A DNA stretch of 44,377 bases, taken from contig NZ_KB849659.1 of assembly GCF_000368765.1 (NCBI RefSeq), forward strand, positions 115,363 through 159,739, read 5' to 3'. Shown one piece after another: positions 9,626 to 19,298 of this stretch (position 1 is the first letter of the stretch; every line of letters starts with the position of its first letter). This stretch comes from Acinetobacter junii CIP 64.5. Lineage in GTDB: Bacteria > Pseudomonadota > Gammaproteobacteria > Pseudomonadales > Moraxellaceae. The position numbers and the translations under genes were made by a program. The notes beneath the pieces are model-generated. The model had not been told where the DNA came from. It did not search any database and saw only the letters and a list, made by a program, of their open reading frames with translations.

Positions 9626-10495
9626 ATGGCAAATTTAAAAGAAATTCGCGCCAAAGTAGCTAGTATCAAAAGCACGCAGAAAATTACTCGCGCGATGCAA
9701 ATGGTAGCTGCTTCTAAAATGCGTCGTGCGCAAGAGCGCATGGCTCAAGGCCGTCCGTATGCCGATAATATGCGCCGTGTAATTGCTCACTTAGTTCAAG
9801 CAAATCCTGAATATAAACACCGTTATATGGTTGATCGCCCTGTTAAGCGCGTTGGCTATATCGTGGTGTCTTCAGATCGTGGCTTGGCAGGTGGCTTGAA
9901 CATTAACTTGTTCAAGAAAGTTGTGCAGCATGTCAAAGCACAACAAGAGCAGTCAATTGAAGTTGAATTTGCTTTGATTGGTCAAAAAGCGGTTTCGTTT
10001 TTTAAGAATTACGGCGGTAAAGTGCTTGGTGCAACGACCCAACTTGGCGACGCGCCGAGTTTGGAACAGTTAACTGGCTCTGTACAAGTTATGCTTGATG
10101 CATTTGATAAAGGCGAATTAGATCGTATCTACCTCGTTTCAAATGGTTTCGTCAATGCGATGACTCAACAGCCTAAAGTAGAACAACTTGTTCCTTTAGC
10201 ACCAGCGCAAGCAGGCGATGATCTCAACCGTACTTATGGTTGGGACTATATCTACGAACCAGAAGCAGAAGAATTGTTAAATGGTTTGTTGGTTCGCTAC
10301 ATCGAGTCTATGGTTTATCAAGGTGTGATTGAAAACGTTGCATGTGAGCAGTCTGCTCGTATGGTCGCAATGAAAGCAGCGACAGACAACGCAGGCCAAT
10401 TGATTAAAGACCTACAACTCATTTACAACAAGCTGCGTCAAGCCGCGATTACTCAGGAAATTTCCGAGATCGTTGGCGGTGCCGCTGCCGTTTAA
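9626..10495 (+). CDS. atpG: ATP synthase F1 subunit gamma
   Basis: This 289-residue central rotor shaft turns inside the alpha/beta hexamer. The N-terminal helix [33 protein letters not shown] and the C-terminal helix with [17 protein letters not shown] and [19 protein letters not shown] are the coiled-coil halves that form the shaft, and both are highly conserved. Translation starts at 9626 with only a weak AGG upstream; the hairpin before it may matter for initiation. Thirty bases separate it from atpD. Confidence 0.97.
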   Translation: MANLKEIRAKVASIKSTQKITRAMQMVAASKMRRAQERMAQGRPYADNMRRVIAHLVQANPEYKHRYMVDRPVKRVGYIVVSSDRGLAGGLNINLFKKVVQHVKAQQEQSIEVEFALIGQKAVSFFKNYGGKVLGATTQLGDAPSLEQLTGSVQVMLDAFDKGELDRIYLVSNGFVNAMTQQPKVEQLVPLAPAQAGDDLNRTYGWDYIYEPEAEELLNGLLVRYIESMVYQGVIENVACEQSARMVAMKAATDNAGQLIKDLQLIYNKLRQAAITQEISEIVGGAAAV

Positions 10496-10510
10496 CATTA
10501 TTAAGTTTGA

Positions 10511-11920
<1,410 letters not shown>

Positions 11921-11937
11921 TTTAAGGAGATCATCTC

Positions 11938-12357
11938 ATGGCGACTATGCAATGTGATGTCGTAAGTGTTAAAGAGTCTATTTACTCTGGACAAGTTACG
12001 ATGTTAATCGCAAAAGGTGCGGGTGGTGAGTTAGGTATTTTACCTGGACATGCACCACTTGTAACTTTACTCCAACCTGGACCGATTCGTGTTCAGTTGG
12101 AAAATGGTACGGAAGAAATTGTTTACGTATCTGGCGGTGTGTTAGAAGTTCAACCTCATGTTGTTACGGTACTTGCAGATAGTGCAATCCGTGCAGACAA
12201 CTTGGATGAAGCTGCAATTATGGAAGCTCGTAAACAAGCTGAACAATTGCTAGCAAATCAAAAGAGTGATTTGGATTCTGCTGCTGCACTTGCTGCGTTG
12301 GCTGAAACAGCTGCTCAGCTTGAAACGATCCGTAAAATCAAGAATCGTGCAATGTAA
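11938..12357 (+). CDS. atpC: ATP synthase F1 subunit epsilon
   Basis: This 139-residue subunit couples the gamma shaft to the c-ring and restrains ATP hydrolysis. An N-terminal beta-sandwich (MQCDVVSVKESIYSGQVTMLI ... GELGILPGHAPLVTLL) is followed by a C-terminal helical hairpin rich in Ala and Leu (about 88-138). It is the last gene of the operon, read after AAGGAGAT, and a strong terminator lies 18 bases after its stop. Confidence 0.97.
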   Translation: MATMQCDVVSVKESIYSGQVTMLIAKGAGGELGILPGHAPLVTLLQPGPIRVQLENGTEEIVYVSGGVLEVQPHVVTVLADSAIRADNLDEAAIMEARKQAEQLLANQKSDLDSAAALAALAETAAQLETIRKIKNRAM

Positions 12358-12374
12358 TTGCAGATTTAAGATTG

Positions 12375-12400
12375 AAAAAGCCACCGTCAGGTGGCTTTTT
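12375..12400 (+). terminator. Intrinsic terminator of the atp operon
   Basis: AAAAAGCCACC (12375-12385), loop GTCA, and GGTGGCTTTTT (12390-12400) make an 11-bp stem followed by a T-run, directly after atpC. Confidence 0.95.
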
Positions 12401-12681
12401 TATTTGGATTGGCTTTATGAATCTGACAATTATCACAATTGCCTTTATAAAAAGGTTCAGTAGCAATACGATCAAGAATAGATATTCTTAAAGATATAAG
12501 AAAATAATGCTTAGTTTATTTAAACTTTTTTTATTTGGTAATCTGTGCGTGAAGCATAAATTAAGGATATATTTAACAATCTAGCAACTCGCTTAACAAT
12601 AGTGATCGGAAGTAAGAGTTTGCTGATTTTTCTATATTTGCAATAACGAATAGATCTTATAAAAATTCAATTAGGAAGTAT
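12401..12681. other. A/T-rich noncoding stretch between atpC and the TPR protein gene
   Basis: No credible gene is seen. The stretch holds a perfect 7-2-7 palindrome, AAGAATAGATATTCTT (12474-12489), of unknown role, several A/T tracts, and an AGGAAG ribosome-binding site shortly before the ATG at 12682. I cannot name a convincing promoter. Confidence 0.6.
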
Positions 12682-14859
12682 ATGTTACCGAGTAATGTCT
12701 TAAAGTTGCGTTTAGATCGCATCGAACAACAAGGGCATCATTTATCTGTCAAAGACCAATTGAAGCTGGTAACGCTCACCCAACCTGATTTAACTGCAAA
12801 TATTTACACACAAATATTTAATCTTACTTTACCCAAGATTTGGAATTTTCGTCATTCCACCAAAGAAGATATTCATTGTGCTTTACGTTTAATTCAATTA
12901 ATTACAGATACCTTTATTCCTAGTTATAAGTTCCATGCACAAAAAAATGCATGGCTAGAGCAGTGTTTAGCATTTCGTTTGCAATATTCAGAAGAAAAAG
13001 TTAGCTCAAATGAAATTCAAACGATTTTGTTGCAGTTATCAGAGTGCAAAGATGGTGAATTAAAACTGAGTGTTTTGAAACAACTGTGTGATGAATACGA
13101 TATTGTTGAAATCAAATTGAATCTTGCGAAGTTGTATGTACGTTTGGAAAATTGGCATGCAGCTATAGAAATCTATGATCGTGTATTCCAGCAACAACCT
13201 ACACAGCATGAAGATATTCACTACGATTACATTCAAAGTCTGTTAAATCGTAATCATTATTCGAATGAACATGGTCATGGTGATATCGTTGAGGCTTTGG
13301 ATCGACTAGGAAATCTTGATCAGATTCAACAGCAAAAACTACACGATGAACTGACACGACGAGCTGTAGGGTTATTATTGCCTGAGAATCTCAACTCGTA
13401 TATTGTGCAATCTCCAAAACCATTTATACATCTTCAGCATAAGCTAAAGTTCGTTGGATACTCTTTAAATCATTGGCTATCGGCTGATGAGTTTGTTGTA
13501 CCTTATTATAAAAATAGAATTGAACAAGCACCTAAATTGCTCAATAACCAAGAGGTGGTTATGCATTTAGATCGCCATAAAGCAGCAAATGCAGCACTAC
13601 AGAAAATATTAACTGGGCGAGATTTAAAATTTGTTAGTGGGATTAACGCTGCAAATCATAGCTTAGGATTTATTTGGAATTATTTTCATATCAATCCTTT
13701 GGTTTTAGATGCGCTTGTCACTGCTTCAAAGGGTGATCCAGAAGCATTTTATAATTTAAAACAGATTCCAGCGCCTGATTATAATCATGATGCTGCTATG
13801 CAGCAGATATCATCTTATTTGGCTAAACAACAAGTAGCATATAACTTGAGTCAGCAGGGACATAGCATTGAGTTTGTAGAGCATTCACATTTAGCTGGAT
13901 TTGACCTTATTGTGGATGGTGCACCGATGCAGGTTAAATGCACGCTTGATACCGAAAAAGTCGAAAAATTTGCGCAGAGCTATCCACATATTGCAATCAT
14001 TGTGAATATTGAACTGGCTCATTTGCAAGAAAAATACCCATCGGTTTTTGCTGATTTAGCACTTAGTTATGAGTCGGTCCAACGCACTGCTCAGCAAAGC
14101 CTGCAGCAAGTCGTTGGACGTGAGGATTTTTTACCAATCCCTTTAATGAATACTGGTTTTGCTGTCTATCGTAATTTTAATAAAGTACAAACTAGACAAA
14201 CTGTACGCCCTTTTCTGCAATACAAATCGTCTAACTCTACTATGAAAAATGGTTTGGCTTTGGGAGCAGCAATCGGTGGGATTGTCTCAGGTTCGATCGG
14301 TGCTTTTTTTGTTGGGGGACTAGCGATTTATCGAACTTGGCGTGTTCAGAATAAAGAACAAACCAAATCGGCTCATGAGAAACAACAAATCATTGCGCAA
14401 AGAAACCAAGTCATGGATTTGTTGATTGATTTTGCGGAATGGTTTACTCACGACCTACTCAAGTATCGGATTGATTTATATGCTTACCAACTCAGACAAA
14501 TTGAAATGAAGCTGATGGGACAGATACCTGAGTTGTCTCTTTCTACTTTGTTGTTTGCCTATAAGTTTGAAGCGCATCATCGAGCGGTAAAGTTGTATGA
14601 ATGGATGCAGCAACAATTGACACATGACAATCCCAAACGCAAAGTGCAAGCAGGCTGGGTGGCATTAGCACAATCAGATCAGTTTATGTCGATTGAGTTG
14701 AAGCAACGTCTTAATCAATTGAATACTGTATTAGATCAATATAAAAAGATGACTCAAATGGGGCATGATTTTCCAAATCTAAGCAAACAGAAAGCTAATA
14801 CTTCAGTTTCTATGCCATCGTATCAGATACAACCCATCAAAATGAGTTATGAGATTTGA
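12682..14859 (+). CDS. Large protein with TPR, PD-(D/E)XK-like motif and membrane segment
   Basis: I do not recognise this 725-residue protein by name. Residues about 144-174 (NLAKLYVRLENWHAAIEIYD and on) match a tetratricopeptide repeat, inside a larger helical N-terminal half. Residues about 385-425 look like the core of a PD-(D/E)XK nuclease: a helix (LAKQQVAYNLSQQG), then GFDLIVDGAPMQVKC with D408 and Q417-x-K419, the Asp...(E/Q)xK layout. Residues about 524-550 (GLALGAAIGGIVSGSIGAFF) form one strongly hydrophobic, glycine-rich segment, followed by basic and helical sequence. RBS AGGAAG supports the start. No signal peptide is seen. It is a single gene after the atp operon and converges on a PLD-family gene. 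The nuclease assignment is an inference from a motif and could be a degenerate, noncatalytic fold. Confidence 0.75.
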   Translation: MLPSNVLKLRLDRIEQQGHHLSVKDQLKLVTLTQPDLTANIYTQIFNLTLPKIWNFRHSTKEDIHCALRLIQLITDTFIPSYKFHAQKNAWLEQCLAFRLQYSEEKVSSNEIQTILLQLSECKDGELKLSVLKQLCDEYDIVEIKLNLAKLYVRLENWHAAIEIYDRVFQQQPTQHEDIHYDYIQSLLNRNHYSNEHGHGDIVEALDRLGNLDQIQQQKLHDELTRRAVGLLLPENLNSYIVQSPKPFIHLQHKLKFVGYSLNHWLSADEFVVPYYKNRIEQAPKLLNNQEVVMHLDRHKAANAALQKILTGRDLKFVSGINAANHSLGFIWNYFHINPLVLDALVTASKGDPEAFYNLKQIPAPDYNHDAAMQQISSYLAKQQVAYNLSQQGHSIEFVEHSHLAGFDLIVDGAPMQVKCTLDTEKVEKFAQSYPHIAIIVNIELAHLQEKYPSVFADLALSYESVQRTAQQSLQQVVGREDFLPIPLMNTGFAVYRNFNKVQTRQTVRPFLQYKSSNSTMKNGLALGAAIGGIVSGSIGAFFVGGLAIYRTWRVQNKEQTKSAHEKQQIIAQRNQVMDLLIDFAEWFTHDLLKYRIDLYAYQLRQIEMKLMGQIPELSLSTLLFAYKFEAHHRAVKLYEWMQQQLTHDNPKRKVQAGWVALAQSDQFMSIELKQRLNQLNTVLDQYKKMTQMGHDFPNLSKQKANTSVSMPSYQIQPIKMSYEI

Positions 14860-14939
14860 TATTGCTAAGATCATGTAATTAGTATTCTCATTCTCTAAAA
14901 GCTCAAGTATTTCTAATAAAGATAGTTGAGCTCAAGAAT

Positions 14940-15635
14940 TTAAATACTCATATCAGCAAGCCAGAGGAAATAACCACCGTAGCTATTAAATTTAAATTCA
15001 CCACCAATATTTTTCCCTTCATCTGTTAATTGGTGCCTACCTTTATCATTAATTATGAGAAAGCCTTTAGCTACAAATTTTTCTAAAAGCTCATTTGTTT
15101 TCAGTTTATGTTTGGCAGCAAGTTTCGAAGTTGTTAATTTGCTAAAATCATCTTGTTCACTATTTTCTTGGCTTATTTCTGTATCTCTTACCTCATCAAG
15201 AGAAATTCTAACTTCATCGCTGATTCGAATAATGCGTTGAGCTTCTTCATAAGCATCTTTAAACACCGATTCATCATGATCTTTTTCAATCAAAATCCCC
15301 ATCTCATTATTATTCACTTGGCTAAACTCATATAAGTTTAGACTGGAAATTATACAAGTTGATTCATTGATGTAACATTTAGCATGAAGGTTCTTACAGA
15401 AACTCACCCTTACATAATCAAGTTTTTGCATCCATTTGATTTCATCAGGATGTAAATCACTTTTGCCATAAATTATACGAATATCAATTTTAAGACGATT
15501 TTTATCTTCAAGAAGTTCCTTTATACGATCATTTAGTTTTAAAAAAGGGCTAATTAGAATAAGGCGTTCTTTTGCATTTTTAATTAATTCTTCTAGATAA
15601 AAATTAGTTGCACTTGTATTAAGAAATTTAGACAT
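14940..15635 (-). CDS. Solo phospholipase D-family protein with C-terminal winged-helix-like domain
   Basis: This 231-residue protein has one PLD-like domain (about 1-125) and an additional C-terminal domain. The HKD-type motif is H84-A-K86 with an acidic residue at E91 where Asp is usual, then SSLN at 97-100 where GSxN is usual, and E111 after it. Single-motif members act as dimers and include nucleases. The C-terminal part (LAAKHKLKTNELLEKFVAKG, then HQLTDEGKNIGGEF and an aromatic end, about 169-229) looks like a winged helix of the type found on phage and DNA-processing proteins. The RBS GGAACG supports the start. Substitutions at the motif leave activity open. It could be a DNA-processing or defence enzyme. 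Confidence 0.78.
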   Translation of the reverse strand: MSKFLNTSATNFYLEELIKNAKERLILISPFLKLNDRIKELLEDKNRLKIDIRIIYGKSDLHPDEIKWMQKLDYVRVSFCKNLHAKCYINESTCIISSLNLYEFSQVNNNEMGILIEKDHDESVFKDAYEEAQRIIRISDEVRISLDEVRDTEISQENSEQDDFSKLTTSKLAAKHKLKTNELLEKFVAKGFLIINDKGRHQLTDEGKNIGGEFKFNSYGGYFLWLADMSI

Positions 15636-15739
15636 GTCGTTCCAACATTTATGTAAATATTAAAATTAAAGTAAAAAAATTATAATATTTATTTTAATAA
15701 AGAGAATAGTTAAACCATTCTCTTTATTAATTTTTTATT

Positions 15740-16285
15740 TTATTTTGCTAATTCAGCTTCAATTGCATTAACGATGCGTTCATCATCCGCTGTAATATCT
15801 GGTGCAAAACGCGCCACAATTTCACCATTTTTATTTACCAAGAATTTTTCAAAATTCCATAAAACTTCAGGCGGATTGTTTGGCGTTAAACCATAATCAA
15901 CTAAATCTTTCCACCAAGGACCTTCACCAATACGTTCAGGGATTGCTTGAGTTAGTGTTTGATAGAGTGGATGTTTGTCATCGCCAGCAACGGAGATTTT
16001 TGCAAATAAAGGGAAATGAACATCGTAATTCAATGAACAGAATTGCTGAATTTCATCATTACTGCCAGGTTCTTGCTCTAAGAAGTTATTTGCTGGAAAA
16101 CCTAAGATTTCTAAACCTTGATCTTTCTTCGCTTGGTACAGTTTTTCTAAACCTTCATATTGGGGAGTTAAGCCGCATTTAGATGCGACATTGACGATTA
16201 AAAGTACTTTACCTTGGTATTGTTCAAGGTCGACTTCCTGACCTTTGATGTCCTTAACAGGAATGTGATAAACCGATTGGCTCAT
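15740..16285 (-). CDS. Glutathione peroxidase family thiol peroxidase
   Basis: This 181-residue peroxidase reduces H2O2 or organic hydroperoxides, using glutathione or thioredoxin. The start at 16285 has AGGACG in front; an in-frame TTG 30 bases upstream is less likely. Peroxidatic Cys is C37 in NVASKCGLTPQY (Cys, not selenocysteine). The catalytic Gln is Q71 in NNFLEQEPG and the Trp-Asn pair is in LWNFEKFLV. NNF replaces the more common NQF next to the active site. It is the usual length of bacterial GPx (BtuE/BsaA type), without a signal peptide. It appears to be monocistronic. In bacteria thioredoxin is often the true reductant. Confidence 0.93.
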   Translation of the reverse strand: MSQSVYHIPVKDIKGQEVDLEQYQGKVLLIVNVASKCGLTPQYEGLEKLYQAKKDQGLEILGFPANNFLEQEPGSNDEIQQFCSLNYDVHFPLFAKISVAGDDKHPLYQTLTQAIPERIGEGPWWKDLVDYGLTPNNPPEVLWNFEKFLVNKNGEIVARFAPDITADDERIVNAIEAELAK

Positions 16286-16403
16286 GGAATACGTCCTAAT
16301 TTGTTGTTGTGACAAGACTTGTTTGTTTTAACTGCTTATTTATCAGAGTGCAATCTTATTCATAGTAATCAATACAAATAATGAGCAAAAGAAGAAAGCT
16401 GAA

Positions 16404-17177
16404 TTAGGTAGATGCATTTTTGAGTTGAATAGGTGTTTGTCCCGTATAGCGTTTAAAAAATTCGATAAAACTTGAGCTGTGTTGATAACCCAGAGAAAAC
16501 GCAAGTTGTTTAATGGTCATACCTTGGCGAATTTGATTGATCGCATAGATGATCTTAGCTCGATTGCGCCATTCTGCTAAAGATAGCTGTAACTCTTGTT
16601 GGCTGAGGCGAAACAGGTGACGTTCACTGAATGTAAAGTGCTGTAAGATCTGTTGTAGGCTCATATGAAATAATTCAGGATTCGCAAGTTGATCGAGAAT
16701 CGGAGCTAAGGTTGGATGCGTGCTTTGCGGCAAATAATGTGTATATGCTGGAGCTTGTTTTAGTTGATCGAATAACACTTGTAATAAATGTTCAAGATAT
16801 TCGGGTGCAGGATTTTGCTTTTGTTGCTCTAGAATTTGAATGACCAAGGCGCGAAAAAAAGGTTGAATACTAAAACAGCGGCAGACATCGCCTAATGCAT
16901 TTCCGAAACGAGGATGAAGTCGGATGCAAATATAATGAATTTCATGTTCAACAGGCAGTGATTGGTGTTCTGTGCGTGGTGGTAGCCATAGCCCATAGCT
17001 TGGCGGTGATAAGTAATATTTTCCTTCAATATCAAACTCTAGTGTTCCATTTAAACTAAAATTAAAGTCACCCCAAAGTGAAGAGTGAGGACTAACAACG
17101 TCATTCTTTTGATAGAGAAATTCATGCACCTCTATACCTGTTAATAATGGAAATTGTTGGGTACCGTCAAACTTCAT
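16404..17177 (-). CDS. AraC-family transcriptional regulator
   Basis: This is a 257-residue regulator from the ATG at 17177; a TTG four codons upstream is also in frame. An N-terminal cupin-like sensor region (about 10-100, with GLWLPPRTEHQ and HEIHYICIRLHP) is followed by a C-terminal double helix-turn-helix: a first unit around MSLQQILQHFTFSERHLFRL, and a second with MTIKQLAFSLGYQHSSSFIEFF and YTGQTPIQL. It lies about 15 bases downstream of a broken MFS exporter gene on the same strand, so it was probably co-transcribed and may have regulated that exporter. Its ligand is unknown. Confidence 0.9.
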   Translation of the reverse strand: MKFDGTQQFPLLTGIEVHEFLYQKNDVVSPHSSLWGDFNFSLNGTLEFDIEGKYYLSPPSYGLWLPPRTEHQSLPVEHEIHYICIRLHPRFGNALGDVCRCFSIQPFFRALVIQILEQQKQNPAPEYLEHLLQVLFDQLKQAPAYTHYLPQSTHPTLAPILDQLANPELFHMSLQQILQHFTFSERHLFRLSQQELQLSLAEWRNRAKIIYAINQIRQGMTIKQLAFSLGYQHSSSFIEFFKRYTGQTPIQLKNAST

Positions 17178-17192
17178 TTGGATTCTCAACTT

Positions 17193-18413
17193 TTAATTTT
17201 CACAAGTGACTTTTGGATTATTTAAGCCTTTGGCTAAAGTAAAAATGCTAATCAAGGCTAAAGCCACAAAGCTAATTACACCATAAATTAAGATATTTTC
17301 ATTAAAGTGATCAACGACATAACCGCCTAATAATGAGCCAACAGCAATCAAGACCTGGAACATGCCAACAAATAGAGGCATTCCTTTTTCAACAGCATTG
17401 GGTGCATGAACAAACATCCAAATATTCGCGGAAGTTGGAAAAGCTCCAAAGGCAAAACCCCAAAGTGCGGTGAGGATGACAGCACCCAGTTCATGCACTG
17501 CAAATATTGGGAAGCCAAAGAACACAACTGCAAAGCAGAAACCCACAAAAGCAAGTGTATAGCGAACATTTAAATTGCCACTATAACCTGCGAATGCATT
17601 CCCAAACACACCAGCAATTCCATAAAGTAACAGGAGAGAACTAATGGTGGTGCCATCAAAACCTGCGATATTTTTAAAGAAAGGGGCTAAATAACTATAG
17701 GCACAGAAATGTGCTAAACCAATTAAGAGTACAATCAACATGCCACTACGTGCTTTGGGTATTCTCAACAGCGCAGGAAGATCACGCAGGTGAATAGCGG
17801 ATTCAGGATTTAATTTGGGTAAGAAGATGATTTGTAATAAGAGGACGATTAAGCCAATTGCCGCCGTTATTCCAAATGCGCTAAGTCATCCGTAGAACTC
17901 GCTGAGCCATGTGCCGATAGGAACGCCTAATACCGTTGCAAAGGTTACACCTGCCATGACGACTGCGGTTGCCTTAGCGATGGGCAAATGAGCAGGAGCA
18001 AGTTTGCCACTCAAAGCAATTGCTGTTGCCCAAAAGCCTCCAATTGCAATTCCTAATACTAACCGACTCAGTAAGAGGATATTAAAACTCTCAGCAAATG
18101 CAGTAATGGTATTTGCTATCACCATGATCGCAGTCAGTAGAATTAAGACATAACGACGATCTAGTTGTTTCACTGATATCGGGAGAAGGGGTGCTGCAAA
18201 TGCTGCCATGACGCCTGGTAGAGTGATAATCAAACCCGCTGTGCCAATAGAAATATTCAAATCAGCTGCAACACTGTTGAGTACACCTACAGGGAGAAAT
18301 TCACTGGTCACAAGTGCAAAAGCGCCGATCGCGACTGCGAGAATCGCATACCAACTCCCTTGATTTTTCGTTGATGATGCGCCACTAGATTCGGGAGAGT
18401 AAGAGTTTTCCAT
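17193..18413 (-). pseudogene. MFS drug/metabolite exporter interrupted by one in-frame TGA
   Basis: One reading frame of 407 codons runs from the ATG at 18413 (RBS AAGGA) to the stop at 17193, interrupted only by TGA at 17888-17886 (codon 176). Before it the protein reads LGVPIGTWLSEFYG, and after it LSAFGITAAIGLIVLLLQ continues without frame change as the next membrane helix. The whole would be a 12-helix major facilitator of the DHA1 efflux type (WYAILAVAIGAFALVTSEFLPVGV at the N-terminus), normal in length. One G-to-A change in a Trp codon explains the break. It could be a true nonsense mutation, readthrough or a sequencing error. It lies between the AraC gene and a divergent TetR gene whose operators cover its promoter. 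Confidence 0.88.
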
Positions 18414-18470
18414 ATAAAATTCCTTTATTGTTAGATGCATAACAATAAAATTTCGAATACTGGTTAAATT

Positions 18471-18490
18471 TTTATAACGATCGTTATAAA
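18471..18490. promoter_or_regulatory. Perfect 20-bp palindromic operator, MFS/TetR intergenic region
   Basis: TTTATAACGATCGTTATAAA is fully self-complementary and lies between the divergent MFS and TetR genes, 58 bases upstream of the MFS start. A palindrome of this kind is what a TetR-family dimer typically binds. The link to this TetR is inferred from position. Confidence 0.82.
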
Positions 18491-18517
18491 ATAAAAATAG
18501 ATGCGTCAATTAATTTA

Positions 18518-18534
18518 ATAATGATCGTTATGAA
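18518..18534. promoter_or_regulatory. Second, imperfect copy of the TetR operator
   Basis: ATAATGATCGTTATGAA repeats one arm of the 18471-18490 palindrome (ATCGTTAT shared, same GATC centre). The two centres are 44 bases apart, close to four helical turns. It overlaps the first codons of the longest version of the TetR gene. Confidence 0.65.
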
Positions 18535-19195
18535 AATATCTGTGGCTTTTATGAAAGATACGCATGAATCTCACCTAATGCCTTGTGATAATAGCTTTAA
18601 AAAGAAACGTGGTCGCCCAAAGTGTTTTGATGAACAACAAGCCTTACAAAAAGCCATGCTATTGTTTTGGGAACATGGCTTTGAAGCGACATCGATGAGT
18701 GATTTAACTCAAGCTTTAGGGTTAACTGCACCAAGTTTATACAGTAGCTTTGGTGATAAGGTGGGACTTTTTTATAAGTGTATCGACTACTATTTGGCTC
18801 ATGAAGCATGTCCAATTGAAGCGATTTTCTTAGAGGCGAAAACTGCCAAAGTCGCATTTGAATTATTTCTTTATGACAATGTACAACGTTTGGTTCAACC
18901 CAATAAACCTACAGGTTGTATGCTTGTCGTTGCTACCATGAATTGTTCTGATCATGCGCAGACAGTGCAGCATACTATTCTTGAAAGGCGTCTGAAGACC
19001 AAACAGAAAATGCTTGAGCGTTTAAAACAGGGTGTAGAAAATGGTGACATTGCCCATTCTGCCTCTCTACAAGAGATAGCAGATTTCTATGCGACAGTCT
19101 TACAAGGATTGACTGTGCAAGCACGAGATGGTGCAACGGTTCAACAATTGCATAAGGTGGTTGAACACGCAATGCGTAGCTGGGACTTATTCTAA
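18521..19195 (+). CDS. TetR-family transcriptional repressor
   Basis: The longest frame gives 224 residues. The helix-turn-helix is at about residues 40-80 (FEATSMSDLTQALGLTAPSL, then YSSFGDKVGLFYKCIDYYL), preceded by a basic stretch KKKRGRPK. The start is uncertain: ATGs at 18521, 18530, 18551 and 18578 are all in frame without a clear RBS, and the operator-like repeat at 18518-18534 covers the first, so translation may begin downstream. The ligand-binding C-terminal domain contains several Cys. It faces the MFS exporter across palindromic sites and probably represses it and itself. With the pump broken it may now control only itself or distant genes. Confidence 0.9.
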   Translation: MIVMKISVAFMKDTHESHLMPCDNSFKKKRGRPKCFDEQQALQKAMLLFWEHGFEATSMSDLTQALGLTAPSLYSSFGDKVGLFYKCIDYYLAHEACPIEAIFLEAKTAKVAFELFLYDNVQRLVQPNKPTGCMLVVATMNCSDHAQTVQHTILERRLKTKQKMLERLKQGVENGDIAHSASLQEIADFYATVLQGLTVQARDGATVQQLHKVVEHAMRSWDLF

Positions 19196-19199
19196 ATTT

Positions 19200-19257
19200 G
19201 ATGTCTAAACAGCGATATAAATGTCTGAAATACGATATTTAAATTGATTTAGACATC
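19200..19257. repeat. 10-bp inverted repeat between TetR and EamA genes
   Basis: GATGTCTAAA (19200-19209) is the exact reverse complement of TTTAGACATC (19248-19257). An internal ATGTCTGAAA resembles the first arm. There is no long T-run after the stem, so it may be a weak terminator for the TetR gene or an operator region upstream of the exporter. Confidence 0.55.
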
Positions 19258-19298
19258 TTTCAGAATATTCGCATTACTTAGAAAATGCGGGAAAGTGG

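Noticed and set aside
12434..12660. Promoter for the 725-residue gene
   Set aside because: Several A/T-rich hexamers exist, but none pairs with a reasonable -35 at 16-18 bases, so I do not call one.
17193..17768. Separate 191-residue MFS-like gene
   Set aside because: It is the second half of the interrupted exporter; the frame runs on upstream to the TGA at 17888, and its TTG start has no support.
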